A stretch of DNA of 49,012 nt from an uncultured Clostridia bacterium. Its GTDB lineage: Bacteria; Bacillota_I; Bacilli_A; RF39; UBA660. Position numbers and translations under genes: made by a program. Under the pieces are notes generated by a model. The model was not told the origin of the DNA. It made no database searches and saw only the letters and a program-made list of their open reading frames with translations. The DNA lies in NCBI GenBank assembly GCA_948433435.1, contig CAOJDX010000009.1, forward strand, positions 1 to 49,012. The letters run 5' to 3'. Positions 16,951 to 26,514 of the stretch are shown here, piece after piece; positions within the stretch are counted from its first letter, which is position 1; each line of letters begins with the position of its first letter.

Positions 16951-18078
16951 TTAACTTATTTTTACGATTTCACTTAAAAGTAGTTCATCTGTCATACCTG
17001 CTATAAAGTCTAATACTTTTCTTTTATTATTAGTATTTTCTAAATACTCTTTTGATTGGGTATTTAGGAAAATGGTATAAATAATATTGCTTTTTTCCTT
17101 TTTTTCCAAAGCCTCTAAGTAGTGTTTATATAGTTTATTAATTCCTGCTTTATAATATTCTCTTTCTTTATCACTCATTGACTTAGCATAAATATGTTGG
17201 TAGTTATATTTTTTTAGTGCTAGTAAAGCTTGAAACACTTCACTACTCATTTTTATATATGGCTTATTCATACTTTCTTTAATAATATCTGTTGTAATAT
17301 TATTGATTATTTCTTTATTAGAATTTCCTAATATTTTGGTAATTTCTTCTGGTAATTCTTCCCTTTCAAATAGGCCTAAATTAATTGAATCTTCTATATC
17401 TCTTCCAACATAAGCGATCATATCAGATATTCTTACCACACAACCTTCCAAAGTCATCGGAGAACACTTACTAGTATTTTTTAAATTGGTATAACTTTCA
17501 TTGAATTCTTTTAAAAATTCTTCTTGATCTTTTGCCATTGGTTTATAAATTGGCTCTAATATTTCTCCATTATGACACATAATACCATCTAGTACTTGAA
17601 CAGTTAAATTTAACCTCTTTCCATTATTTTCAACAATCATATAATGCCTTACACTTTGGATATTATGAGCGAAAAATTGTCCCATTTCTTTTAGAGAGAT
17701 TTCATTTAAAATTTCTTCTCCCGCATGTCCTAATGGAGTATGACCGATATCATGACCTAGAGCTATAGCTTCAATTAAATCAGTATTTAATCTCAAAGCT
17801 CTTCCTATGGTTCTAGCGATTTTACTAACAAACTGAACATGAACGATTCTTTTAGAAATATGATCATTTTCTTTAAAAGAATATACTTGAGTCTTATTCA
17901 TGTATCTAGTATAAGATAGAGCATGAATAATTCTATCAGTATCTCTAGCAAAAGGAGTTCTTAAATCATTTTCTTCTTCTTTTAAGCGATAAGCTGTCAG
18001 AGATTTGGTCGCATACTCTGATAAGTTATTATCAATTAATAAAAAATTTTTTTTAGCTATTTCTAAATTATTATTCAT
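16951..18078 (-). CDS. dgt: dGTP triphosphohydrolase-like HD-domain protein
   Basis: HD-superfamily phosphohydrolase of the dGTPase type, removing triphosphate from deoxynucleotides and so tuning dNTP pools. In the 375-residue protein the entry motif RTPFARDTDRIIHALSYTRY lies at about 40-59, then His80, the HD pair His109-Asp110 in ALGHDIGHTPLGH, and an RISDMIAYVGRDIEDS helix near 227 supplying the last metal ligand. The N-terminal region is short, so nucleotide preference cannot be set. The ATG at 18078 has GAGG upstream. It sits 20 bases after trhP2 and 88 bases before greA, in the place taken by udk in Bacillus. Confidence 0.9.
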   Translation of the reverse strand: MNNNLEIAKKNFLLIDNNLSEYATKSLTAYRLKEEENDLRTPFARDTDRIIHALSYTRYMNKTQVYSFKENDHISKRIVHVQFVSKIARTIGRALRLNTDLIEAIALGHDIGHTPLGHAGEEILNEISLKEMGQFFAHNIQSVRHYMIVENNGKRLNLTVQVLDGIMCHNGEILEPIYKPMAKDQEEFLKEFNESYTNLKNTSKCSPMTLEGCVVRISDMIAYVGRDIEDSINLGLFEREELPEEITKILGNSNKEIINNITTDIIKESMNKPYIKMSSEVFQALLALKKYNYQHIYAKSMSDKEREYYKAGINKLYKHYLEALEKKEKSNIIYTIFLNTQSKEYLENTNNKRKVLDFIAGMTDELLLSEIVKIS

Positions 18079-18098
18079 ATTTACCTCAACTTTTTTCT

Positions 18099-19286
18099 TT
18101 ATGCTTTTTTGATTAATCGTATCATAGAATATTCTTCTATTTCTATATCTGTGTCCAAGTAGATGTAATAAATATCATCTGGGTGCCTTGCAACATCTAA
18201 TTCTTCTTTTTCTTCATTATATAATTTTTCTACAGTAAACTCTATATTTTTTCCACTAGGGGTAAATAACTCTACAATATCCCCTAGTTTAAAATAATTT
18301 CTTTCATATATTTTTACTAATTTTTTTTCTTTATCGTAAGAAATTACTTGACCCAAGTAATCTTGATTAGAAATTTCTTGTCTTCCTGTATAATACTGAT
18401 CAGTCTCATCTGCTTCATGATCTATATATTGGGTAGAGGTTTCTCTATTAGCTACCTTAGAAAGAATTTCTATTTGTCTTTTTAACACTTCTTCTGTTAA
18501 GTTCTTATTGTAATAGTGATCAATTATTTTTCTGTAGGAACCTATTACGGTTGCTAAATAGTAAAGAGAGCGCATTCTGCCTTCTACTTTAAAACTTTTG
18601 ACACCAATTTCTATTAAATCAGGAATATATCTGGCTAGGTTTAAATCTTTTGTCGCCATAGTAAAGTCATGTTTATTAGCTGTTTTAAAACTAAATCTAC
18701 ATACTTGAGCACAGCCTCCACGATTAGCATCTCTATTAGTAACATAATTAGAAAGCGCACATCTTCCACTAAAGCAAGTACACATTGCACCATGGATAAA
18801 AACTTCCGTATCAATAGCTGTTTTATCAATGATTTCTTTAATTTCTTCTTTGGATAATTCTCGCGCCAAAACAACTCTATCTATACCCTCATTTTTAAAG
18901 TATTCTATTGTTTTATAATTTGTTGTTGAATTCTGAGTAGATAAATGAACTTCTACTTGAGGATAATTATTTTTTATATAACTAATAATAAAGGGGTCAC
19001 TTACGATGAAAGCATCTATTCCTGTTTCTACTACCTCATTAATGTATTCTTCTACCTTTTCTATATCTTGATTATGGAAAACGATATTTAAAGTTAAATA
19101 GACTTTTTTACCCAGTTGATGAGCAAAACAACAGCCTTCTTTTAGTTCTTCTATAGTAAAGTTGGTAGCATTTGCCCGTAAACCATATTTTTGTCCACCA
19201 ACATAAACAGCATCTGCCCCATATAATAAATCAATTTTTAATCTCTCTAAGTCCCCTGCTGGTGCAAGTAATTCTACTTTATTCAT
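18099..19286 (-). CDS. trhP2: U32-family tRNA U34 hydroxylation protein TrhP2
   Basis: Member of peptidase family U32, YrrO/TrhP branch, needed for prephenate-dependent formation of 5-hydroxyuridine at tRNA position 34. The 395-residue protein has the opening LLAPAGDLERLKIDLLYGAD, the signature IHGAMCTCFSGRCALSNY, and a cysteine set (C169, C171, C176, C192, C196) fitting an iron-sulfur site. A C-terminal beta-barrel ends it. Its ATG at 19286 lies within the end of trhP1 (8-base overlap), so the two are translationally coupled. TrmR, which would methylate the product to mo5U34, is encoded about 18 kb away at 37120-37722. Confidence 0.9.
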   Translation of the reverse strand: MNKVELLAPAGDLERLKIDLLYGADAVYVGGQKYGLRANATNFTIEELKEGCCFAHQLGKKVYLTLNIVFHNQDIEKVEEYINEVVETGIDAFIVSDPFIISYIKNNYPQVEVHLSTQNSTTNYKTIEYFKNEGIDRVVLARELSKEEIKEIIDKTAIDTEVFIHGAMCTCFSGRCALSNYVTNRDANRGGCAQVCRFSFKTANKHDFTMATKDLNLARYIPDLIEIGVKSFKVEGRMRSLYYLATVIGSYRKIIDHYYNKNLTEEVLKRQIEILSKVANRETSTQYIDHEADETDQYYTGRQEISNQDYLGQVISYDKEKKLVKIYERNYFKLGDIVELFTPSGKNIEFTVEKLYNEEKEELDVARHPDDIYYIYLDTDIEIEEYSMIRLIKKA

Positions 19287-20127
19287 CTTTTTTCACCTTA
19301 TATATTGTTTCTTTCTTTAAAAAACCTGTATTATTTCCTATTAAATGGTAAATTTCATCTAGTGGAGTATTTTTCTCTATGTTTTGATTAATACTGTCTA
19401 ATACTTTTAAGAAAATAGAATGATTGATTCCATCTTCTATTAAAATTAGATAGGGAAAATCTACTTGTTTTAATTTTTCTAAGGCTTCTATATTATTTAA
19501 AATCTTACCATATTTAAAAGTAGTGCCAAATTCATTTTCATAAAGATAGTATTTTTCTTTGGTTATTTTTTCTTCTACTTCTAATCGTTCATTATTTTTT
19601 AAGTTATGCATTTTATGATAATTGGTAATTAGGTGCCTATTACTCATGGCAACAGTAGGATACCCTATTAATGTGATCATGGGTATAATCTTTGATTTTT
19701 CTTTTATTTCTAGAACTTCCTCTAACGTAATTTCATTAGATAAATAGGCATATTTTACTTTTTTTTCCTGATAATAATTACAAGTTTTATAGTTAGTGGT
19801 CATATGAGATGCATTCCAAACTAAATCTGTTTTTAACTCTAATTCTTCTTTTAATTTTAATAATGATAAATCGTAAAAGAAAATTCCAGTTATCTGGAAT
19901 GTTTCAATTTCCTTTAACACTTCTTTTAAATGATCTATATCTTTATTAAAAATCATTTTATTAATGACAATAAATATTTCTTTAGAAAAATTTTCTTTTA
20001 TTTTTCTTATTTCTGCTATAGAATAATCATTTTCATATTCTACTGAATAATTTTTTAGAGGGAGTATAATTCCGTCTATATTTTGATATTCCTCTATTTT
20101 TTTTGTTGGTTTAATCAGTATTTTCAT
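19279..20127 (-). CDS. trhP1: U32-family partner protein TrhP1
   Basis: Shorter, more divergent U32-like protein (282 residues), corresponding by order to Bacillus YrrN/TrhP1, which acts with TrhP2 in U34 hydroxylation. It has a TIM-barrel-like pattern (ITGIFFYDLSLL, KTDLVWNASHMTTNYKTCNY, IIPMITLIGYPTVAMSNRHL) but lacks the cysteine cluster, as expected for this subunit. The SD GGAAGTG precedes the ATG at 20127. It forms a two-gene module with trhP2. Identification relies on weak U32 similarity plus strict gene order. Confidence 0.8.
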   Translation of the reverse strand: MKILIKPTKKIEEYQNIDGIILPLKNYSVEYENDYSIAEIRKIKENFSKEIFIVINKMIFNKDIDHLKEVLKEIETFQITGIFFYDLSLLKLKEELELKTDLVWNASHMTTNYKTCNYYQEKKVKYAYLSNEITLEEVLEIKEKSKIIPMITLIGYPTVAMSNRHLITNYHKMHNLKNNERLEVEEKITKEKYYLYENEFGTTFKYGKILNNIEALEKLKQVDFPYLILIEDGINHSIFLKVLDSINQNIEKNTPLDEIYHLIGNNTGFLKKETIYKVKKDE

Positions 20128-20159
20128 GACATCACTTCCGTATATCTATATTAACCTAA

Positions 20160-20210
20160 AAAAGAAAAAAAGAAAAGATTTTAATTTTATGTAGTTTATT
20201 TCTTTTCTTT
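20160..20210 (-). terminator. Terminator of the kinase-like gene
   Basis: Ten-pair stem (20201-20210 with 20169-20178) followed by an A-run on the plus strand, i.e. T-run on the minus. It begins five bases after the stop at 20215 that closes the restored frame of the kinase-like gene. Confidence 0.65.
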
Positions 20211-20214
20211 ACTT

Positions 20215-20977
20215 TTAATGAAGTATTTTCTTCATTTTTTGATGAGCGTATTCTTCTATTGGCAAGGTATAATCTCCCTTTATATCATTTATCAACTCTT
20301 TTATATATCCCCTTGAATTACACTGTTTTTTTTACCCAATTTGATAATTTTTTCAAATCATCTTTATTGATATTTTCTGTCTTTTTCATTTCATAATATA
20401 AAAATTTGGCAATTACAAAGTTTAAACTTCTTTTATTTAAATCATCTACACTACTACTAGAACTTTTGATTAAATACTTATCCATGTCACATAAATGCAT
20501 GAAGTCTGTTGTATAGATATAACTTCCTCTGTTTAAGTCTTTTGCTTGTACTCTATTTTTTGTTAATTCATTGAAATCCTCTTCTAAATCAAGTACTGAA
20601 CAAACTAAATCTCCACAGGTAAAATCTCCTGTTTTTTTATATCTCGGTGTTCCTTTTTTCTTTTCGCTTGTAACATCATCCAAATACTCCATTACTGGAC
20701 CAATGTATATTCCATTAATATCCAACATACTATCAATAGGTGTAGTTATTCTTTTTAATATTAAATTTTTTTCAAAGTATATCGCCTTATCAAATGTCAT
20801 TAAATTTTTATTTTTTCTTGTTTCAATATTATACTTTAATAATTTTAATACTCTATTTTGATATTTAAATACTTGTCCATCGTGTCCTGATCCAACCATC
20901 TCTAAATCATAAATATTTGGAATTTCTTCTAGGTTATTTTTTAAAATGACCGTTATTGGTTCATGTTTTTTGTTCAT
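20215..20977 (-). pseudogene. Kinase-like protein gene with a frameshift in an A8 tract
   Basis: From the ATG at 20977 (SD GGGAGGG, 7 bases upstream) the frame runs 219 codons to TAA at 20318. A run of eight A sits just before that stop. Removing one A lets the frame continue to TAA at 20215, giving 253 residues whose tail (QCNSRGYIKELINDIKGDYT and so on) looks coding, with a terminator right after. The protein resembles a divergent protein-kinase fold: glycine loop GSGHDGQVFKYQNRVLKLLKY near 29-49, hinge-like GPVMEYL, and DLNRGSYIYTTDFMHLCDMD recalling the catalytic and DFG loops. It may be a mutation, polymerase slippage, or a base-calling error. Substrate unknown. Confidence 0.65.
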
Positions 20978-21054
20978 TCTTATTCCCTCCCTTTTTAATT
21001 TTTTCATATTATAATACATTTTTATTGATTTTTAAAGTAAAATTTGTATTTTTA

Positions 21055-21086
21055 CGCAAAAAAGATTGTGTTTATCCCCACAATCT
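21055..21086 (-). terminator. ileS terminator
   Basis: Eight-pair stem (21063-21070 with 21079-21086) then TTTTTT on the minus strand; the ileS stop lies at the base of the stem. Confidence 0.8.
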
Positions 21087-24000
21087 ATACTTTTTCTATT
21101 ATAATTTTACATTTATGATTATTTAACTCACATTCATCAACGGTTAATTCTTGCTTAATAATTTCTTCTGCTAAAGTTTCTCCTTTTATATATTCTTGAT
21201 ATAACTCTAACATTTTGTCAACGTCATAGTCTCCCTGGTAATACACTTTAATGTGATCTGTGACAATAAAATCAGCATCTTTTCTTAGACTCTGAATAGT
21301 ACGAATCATTTCTCTTGCTAACCCTTCTAAGATTAGTTCTTCGGTTAAAGTAGTGTTTAAAACAACGCATACACCCTTATCAGAGGAAGCTGAATATCCT
21401 TCTTTTACATGAATTGAAGTTAAAGTATTAATACTATCTAGAGTAAAGTCTTCTTCTTGTAACTTAATAGTTAATGGTTCTTTACTAACAGATGAGGCTT
21501 CTTCACTAGATAAATTTTGAAGAATAAGCTGTAAATCTTTAATCTTAGCACCTAATTCTTTTCCTAGAACTTTAAAATTTGGTTTTAAAGAATAAGTTAA
21601 GTAATTAGTCATATCGCTTTTATAAGTGATTTCCTTGATATTTAACTCTTCTTTAATAATGATATCTAGTTCTCCTATAATACTTTTCATATCCTCTGAT
21701 AAAATAATTTCTTTAATTGGTTGACGTACTTTAATATTAGATGTTTCTCTAGCATCCCTTCCTAGACGACAAATATCCCTTACTAAGTCCATTCTCTCTT
21801 CAATCTTTTCATTAATTAAGCATTCCTCCACATCAGGAAAGTTTGCTAAATGAACGGATTCTTCATTTGTTAGTTTAGTGTATATTTCATCAGAAATGAA
21901 AGGAGTAATTGGAGCGGTTAGTTTGGCAAGAATTACCAATACTTCGTAAGTCGTTTGATAAACACTTTTTTTCGATAGTGAAAGTTCACTTTCCCAAAAG
22001 CGACGACGATTACTTCTAATATACCAATTCGATAAATCATCGTTTAAAAATGGAATAATTGCTTTAACTACTTTATTTAAGTCATATTCTTCGTAACCTT
22101 CTGTCACGTTTTTGATTAGCCGATTTAATTTGGATAATAACCATTTATCAATTAATTCTCTATCTTTTGTTTCTACATGATAAGTACGAGGATCAATTTT
22201 ATCAGCATTAGCATACATTTCAAAGAAAGAATAGGTATTTTTAAAAGTAGAAATGTATTTTGAGTAAATTTCTTTCATTCCCTCCGTATCAAAGCGAAGT
22301 GGTGTCCAAACTGGAGAAACGTATGGTAGATAAAATCTTACAGTATCTGCACCATATTCTTCAATTGTTGTAAATGGTTCTACTATATTTCCCTTTGACT
22401 TAGACATTTTTTTGCCATATTTATCTAATAATAAATCATTTACTAGGACATTTTTATATGGAGCCTTTCCTGTTATGAAAACGGAAATTACTAAAAGAGT
22501 ATAAAACCAACCTCTTGTTTGATCAATTCCCTCTGCAATAAAGTCTGCTGGAAATTGTTCCTCCCATAACTTTTGATTTTCAAATGGGTAATGAAATTGA
22601 GCGAAAGGCATAGAACCAGAGTCAAACCAACAATCAATTACATCTGTTACTCGACTCATTTTTTCTTGACATTTTGGACAAATAATATGAACTTCATCTA
22701 CAAATGGACGATGCAGATCAATTGTTTCATCAATATCTTCGAGAGCTTTTTCTACTAGTTCTTTACGAGAACCAATCATTTCCATATGACCACAACTGCA
22801 TCGCCAAAGCGGAAGTGGAGTTCCCCAATAACGGTTTCTAGAAATTGCCCAATCTTTCATATTTTCTAACCAATTGCCAAAGCGTTTTTCTCCAACAAAA
22901 GCTGGATGCCAGTTGACTGTTTTATTAGCCTCTATGATTCGATCTTTTAGCTTAGTAGTTTCAAGATAAAAACTTGGTTTTGAATAGTAAATAAGCGGAG
23001 TGTGACATCTCCAACAGTGTGGATATTGATGAGTTATTTTTTGTTTTTTAAATAATTTTCCATTTGCTTTTAAATATTGAATTATTTCTATATCAGCATC
23101 AAAAACTAAGGTATCTTTCCATCTTCCATCTAGATACTTTCCATCTTCTCCTACTGGGTTTAAGTAAGGTAGATTATAGTCTTTTCCAACCTTCGCATCA
23201 TCTTCTCCAAAGGCTGGTGCGATATGAACAATACCTGTTCCATCTTCCATGGTTACATAATCAGCACAGGTGACAAAAAAAGCTTTTTTATTTACTTCAA
23301 AATCATCAATTAATTGCTCATATTCTAAATATTCTAAGTCTTTTCCAGAATATTCTTCTATTATTTCTACTTCTTCTCCTAAAACTTTAGCTTGCAAAGC
23401 TTTGGCTAGAATAAATTGGTTTTCTTTGACCTTTACTTTAACATATTTTTCATTAGGATTGACACATAAAGCTACATTACTAGATAATGTCCAAGGAGTT
23501 GTTGTCCATACGAGAAAATAACAATCTTCATCTTTCTTTTTAAATGGTACAATAACTGTATTAGCAACTGACTCCTCATAACCTTGAGCAACTTCATGAG
23601 AAGCTAGACCTGTTCCACATCTTGGGCAGTATGGTAAGATTTTGCTACCTTCATAAAATAAGCCTTCTTCAAAGAATTTTTGAAGGATCCACCACTCTGT
23701 TTCAATATATTTATTATCATAAGTAACATAAGGATCTTTTAAATCTATAAACTGTCCCATTTCTTCAGTAAGACGAGTAAAAGCTTCTTCGTTTTTCCAA
23801 ACAATATTCCGACATTCTTTATTAAATTTTTCTACTCCATACTGTTCAATATCTTTTTTGCCAGAAAAACCTAATTCTTTTTCTACTTGTAATTCTACTG
23901 GAAGTCCATGAGTATCCCAACCTACTTTACGTAAAACTTTATGACCTCTCATCGTTTGGTATTTACAAAAAGAATCTTTTAAAAATTTGGCCATCATATG

Positions 24001-24174
24001 ATGTAGCCCTGGAAAACCATTAGCTGTAGCTGGTCCATCATAAAAAACAAATTTTTCGCCATCTTTTCTATTTTCAATTGTTTGATTTAAAATATTATAA
24101 ATACCACCCCAATTATTGGCAATTTCTTTTTCTATTTCTGATATTTTTCCACTTCTTAATTTTTCAAAACTCAT
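21085..24174 (-). CDS. ileS: Isoleucyl-tRNA synthetase, eukaryote-like type
   Basis: Charges tRNA-Ile. The 1029-residue enzyme has a HIGH-type motif written PGLHH near residue 55-59 within DGPATANGFPGLHH, the GWDTHGLPVE block, editing-domain sequence (TTTPWTLSSN), a WFDSGSMPFAQ block and KMSKS in DKYGKKMSKSKGN. The pattern and length fit the IleS2 (eukaryote-like) class, known in other bacteria for mupirocin tolerance; the drug phenotype here is inference. The frame opens at a GTG in the SD; the ATG at 24174, 8 bases after GAGG, is preferred. It follows a CaCA antiporter gene by 21 bases, and both lie behind an Ile-type T-box. Confidence 0.96.
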   Translation of the reverse strand: MSFEKLRSGKISEIEKEIANNWGGIYNILNQTIENRKDGEKFVFYDGPATANGFPGLHHMMAKFLKDSFCKYQTMRGHKVLRKVGWDTHGLPVELQVEKELGFSGKKDIEQYGVEKFNKECRNIVWKNEEAFTRLTEEMGQFIDLKDPYVTYDNKYIETEWWILQKFFEEGLFYEGSKILPYCPRCGTGLASHEVAQGYEESVANTVIVPFKKKDEDCYFLVWTTTPWTLSSNVALCVNPNEKYVKVKVKENQFILAKALQAKVLGEEVEIIEEYSGKDLEYLEYEQLIDDFEVNKKAFFVTCADYVTMEDGTGIVHIAPAFGEDDAKVGKDYNLPYLNPVGEDGKYLDGRWKDTLVFDADIEIIQYLKANGKLFKKQKITHQYPHCWRCHTPLIYYSKPSFYLETTKLKDRIIEANKTVNWHPAFVGEKRFGNWLENMKDWAISRNRYWGTPLPLWRCSCGHMEMIGSRKELVEKALEDIDETIDLHRPFVDEVHIICPKCQEKMSRVTDVIDCWFDSGSMPFAQFHYPFENQKLWEEQFPADFIAEGIDQTRGWFYTLLVISVFITGKAPYKNVLVNDLLLDKYGKKMSKSKGNIVEPFTTIEEYGADTVRFYLPYVSPVWTPLRFDTEGMKEIYSKYISTFKNTYSFFEMYANADKIDPRTYHVETKDRELIDKWLLSKLNRLIKNVTEGYEEYDLNKVVKAIIPFLNDDLSNWYIRSNRRRFWESELSLSKKSVYQTTYEVLVILAKLTAPITPFISDEIYTKLTNEESVHLANFPDVEECLINEKIEERMDLVRDICRLGRDARETSNIKVRQPIKEIILSEDMKSIIGELDIIIKEELNIKEITYKSDMTNYLTYSLKPNFKVLGKELGAKIKDLQLILQNLSSEEASSVSKEPLTIKLQEEDFTLDSINTLTSIHVKEGYSASSDKGVCVVLNTTLTEELILEGLAREMIRTIQSLRKDADFIVTDHIKVYYQGDYDVDKMLELYQEYIKGETLAEEIIKQELTVDECELNNHKCKIIIEKV

Positions 24175-24195
24175 ATACTTCACCTCTCATTTTAT

Positions 24196-25146
24196 TTAAC
24201 CTATTATAACAAAACTATAGTAGATTATGAATATTAGTAAAAATACTATTCCTTCTTTTCGATCAATTTTATGATCTTTTAAGCTAAAAATAAATAGAAG
24301 AAAAGAAGATAAAAATAATACAAACAAATCAATATAATTGAATGTAATAGAGGAAATTGTTCCAAATATAATTAAAGGAACTCCTAAGACAATACTGATA
24401 TTAAAAATATTACTTCCTACAACATTTCCTATTGCGATATCATATTCTCCCTTTTTGGTAGCTATTACACTGGTTACTAACTCTGGCAAACTAGTTCCAA
24501 AGGCAATAATAGTTAGAGAAATCATTCTTTCACTAACACCTAATTCTTTAGCAATAAAACTAGCAGCATCTACAACGGCATTACTTCCTAGTATTAAACA
24601 GATAATGCCTCCTATGGTAAACAATATAGATTTTATAATTCCAAATTTAGGTTGTTCTTCTTTTTCTTCCACCTTTTTTCGCATTACTGTTAGAAGATAA
24701 TAGATGAATACCAAGAAGAATAATAGAATAATAATTCCATCTGCTCTTGTTAGAGCATTACTAGTAGAATTGGCTAAAAGACGATCACTAATAAGAACAA
24801 TTAATAAGGTTGAAATTAAAATGGTAATTGGTAATTCTTTTTTTACGGTAGCATTTTTTACATTTAAGGAATGAATACAGCTGGAAATTCCTAATATTAG
24901 TAAAATGTTTAAAATATTACTACCTATTACATTTCCTAGTACGATGTCTCCACTTCCACTAAGCATTGATTTTATTGATACTGCAAATTCTGGGGCACTA
25001 GTACCAAAGGCTACTATGGTTAGTGCTATAAGCATTTTCGAAATATGAAAGTTTTCAGCTAGTGATGATGCAGCATCGACAAATAAATCGGCTCCTTTGA
25101 CTAGAACGATAAAGCCTATTATTAAAATAATGAAATTGATTAACAT
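24196..25146 (-). CDS. CaCA-family cation antiporter (YrbG-like)
   Basis: Integral membrane Na+/Ca2+ (or H+/cation) exchanger of 316 residues with about ten hydrophobic segments. The two inverted alpha-repeats are plain: AFGTSAPEFAVSIKSML with GNVIGSNILN near 47-90, and AFGTSLPELVTSVIATKKG with GNVVGSNIFN near 215-260. They carry the paired acidic residues that bind the cation. Between the halves is a short charged loop (MRKKVEEKEEQPK). The ATG at 25146 has AAGGAGG. It is the first gene behind the T-box leader and is co-transcribed with ileS, so its expression should follow isoleucine supply, an unusual coupling. Confidence 0.92.
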   Translation of the reverse strand: MLINFIILIIGFIVLVKGADLFVDAASSLAENFHISKMLIALTIVAFGTSAPEFAVSIKSMLSGSGDIVLGNVIGSNILNILLILGISSCIHSLNVKNATVKKELPITILISTLLIVLISDRLLANSTSNALTRADGIIILLFFLVFIYYLLTVMRKKVEEKEEQPKFGIIKSILFTIGGIICLILGSNAVVDAASFIAKELGVSERMISLTIIAFGTSLPELVTSVIATKKGEYDIAIGNVVGSNIFNISIVLGVPLIIFGTISSITFNYIDLFVLFLSSFLLFIFSLKDHKIDRKEGIVFLLIFIIYYSFVIIG

Positions 25147-25200
25147 AATTCCTCCTTTTGAATTAGAAATAAAACTTATTATTTTTCTATTAACTTCAAA

Positions 25201-25421
25201 TAAATAAAAACAACTATAAATTTAAGGACGATTAATCCGTGGTACCACCTTAATTTATAGTTATTACTACACTCTTTGATCTCTATAACGTGAGAAACGT
25301 TTTTAGCTTATCCCTAAAACGCACTTGAAAGTGATTCAAAATATTTTACTTGTAGCTTTATTTCACCTACCTAAAGCTCTCTAAATACGTTCAAATATTT
25401 TTGGCTTTCGCATTTGCTTTC
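25201..25421 (-). promoter_or_regulatory. T-box leader, probably isoleucine-specific
   Basis: Minus-strand leader with the T-box sequence AGGTGGTACCACGG (plus 25237-25250). A terminator follows whose arms are 25248-25262 and 25212-25227, then a T-run. The T-box overlaps the 5' arm, so uncharged tRNA bound to it would favour the antiterminator. A stem-I-like part with an AGCTTTA/TAAAGCT distal hairpin lies upstream. The best specifier is ATC (Ile) at 25335-25333, followed by AC. Reading one base later gives TCA (Ser), but the downstream ileS favours Ile. Confidence 0.9.
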
Positions 25422-25427
25422 TCTGAT

Positions 25428-25456
25428 AATATATCATAAACTAATTTCGTTTTCAA
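25428..25456 (-). promoter_or_regulatory. Promoter of the T-box-antiporter-ileS operon
   Basis: Minus-strand TTGAAA (25456-25451), 17-base spacer, TATATT (25433-25428). Start expected near 25421. Confidence 0.75.
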
Positions 25457-25465
25457 TGATTTATT

Positions 25466-25492
25466 AAAAAAACAAGTCGTTTTAATTACTTG
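25466..25492 (-). terminator. Probable divIVA terminator
   Basis: Short 5-pair stem (25473-25477 with 25488-25492) enclosing the divIVA stop, followed by seven T on the minus strand. Weak stem, so moderate support. Confidence 0.5.
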
Positions 25493-25919
25493 ATAATTCT
25501 AATTCATCTATTTCTTCTACTACAGCTTGCTGTTGGTCCATGATTATTTTTAATTTTCTTTTAAAAATTTTCATATTTTTTTCTAATAACTCACTTCTAT
25601 TTTCTATTTTTTCAGCTTTTAAAAGTGCTTCATTTACAATTCTACTGGCATTATTTTTAGAGTCTGCTACAATTATACCAGCTTCTTCTCGAGCTATTTT
25701 TTTTATGTTATCAGCAGTTACTTCTGCTCTTACTATAGCATCTTTAATTCCATTCTCCATGTTTTTATAATGAGCCAACTCCATTTTAAGCTTTTCTATT
25801 TCTTGTTGCTGGGCTCGACATTTTTTAATTATTCCTTCTGTTTCATCTATGACATCACTTATAAATTGATTTACTTCTTTACGATTATACCCGTTAGGCT
25901 CATAATTAAATTTTTCCAA
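25482..25919 (-). CDS. divIVA: DivIVA-domain division/pole protein
   Basis: Coiled-coil protein that senses curved membrane and recruits division or wall-growth partners. The 145 residues begin with the lipid-binding segment FNYEPNGYNRKEVNQFI, matching DivIVA/GpsB N-termini, followed by a long predicted coiled coil (about 25-140) rich in Glu, Lys and Ile. The start is a TTG at 25919, with GAGG 8 bases upstream and an in-frame TGA just before it, so no longer form is possible. It follows sepF by 31 bases, the common divisome gene order. GpsB is an alternative, but that protein is usually shorter. Confidence 0.88.
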   Translation of the reverse strand: MEKFNYEPNGYNRKEVNQFISDVIDETEGIIKKCRAQQQEIEKLKMELAHYKNMENGIKDAIVRAEVTADNIKKIAREEAGIIVADSKNNASRIVNEALLKAEKIENRSELLEKNMKIFKRKLKIIMDQQQAVVEEIDELELSSN

Positions 25920-25950
25920 ATTGCCTCACCTCTGGCATATAAATTTCTCT

Positions 25951-26391
25951 TTACCAGTTGAAATCGTCTTCCTCTTCTTCTACTGTTTTTTTCGTTTTTG
26001 TTGGAGCTGTCTTTGTTGCAGTTTCATCTGATATTTTTCCCTCTACATTTACATTATTTGGTGTACATAAAAATATTCCTCCACCTAATTTTTGAAGATT
26101 GCCTCCTATTGCATAAATTGTTCCACTTAGAAAGTCTACTATTCTTTTTGCTTGGTCAGGGGTTACTCTCTTTAAGTTTACTACTACTGCATTTCTTGCT
26201 TTTAAGTAATCTGCTATTTGTTGTGATTCTGAGTATGCACGAGGCTCTAAAAGCATCATTTTACTTCCTGCTATTCCATTTTCCTCATGATAGGTCTCAC
26301 GTGATGTTGAGTAAAATTCTTCATCAACAGAAACTTCTTCCTCTGCTGCTTCTTCCCCACTAAATATGTTTTTTAATTTATCTAATGCCAT
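25951..26391 (-). CDS. sepF: Cell division protein SepF
   Basis: Anchors FtsZ to the membrane and bundles its filaments. The 146-residue protein has the N-terminal amphipathic helix ([12 protein letters not shown]), an acidic linker, and the SepF core [20 protein letters not shown] followed by [35 protein letters not shown] charged Thr/Lys/Glu tail ends in DDFNW. The ATG at 26391 has GGAGG 9 bases upstream. A TATAAT preceded by TG (extended -10) lies upstream near 26433-26443. It forms a two-gene division unit with divIVA; ylmG and ylmH, usual neighbours, are not seen. Confidence 0.94.
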   Translation of the reverse strand: MALDKLKNIFSGEEAAEEEVSVDEEFYSTSRETYHEENGIAGSKMMLLEPRAYSESQQIADYLKARNAVVVNLKRVTPDQAKRIVDFLSGTIYAIGGNLQKLGGGIFLCTPNNVNVEGKISDETATKTAPTKTKKTVEEEEDDFNW

Positions 26392-26514
26392 AAATCCAAT
26401 CCTCCAATTTTAATATTTTTAACTATATAGTATTATAACATACTTTTTTAGAAGATAAAAGTTTTTTTTACTGTGTTTAGTTTTTTCTAAAGAAAATTAT
26501 GTGGTAATTTATTT

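Noticed and set aside
18641-18874. Minus-strand 77-codon frame inside trhP2 and other frames opposite large genes.
   Set aside because: Shadows of real genes in other phases, without SDs or independent support.
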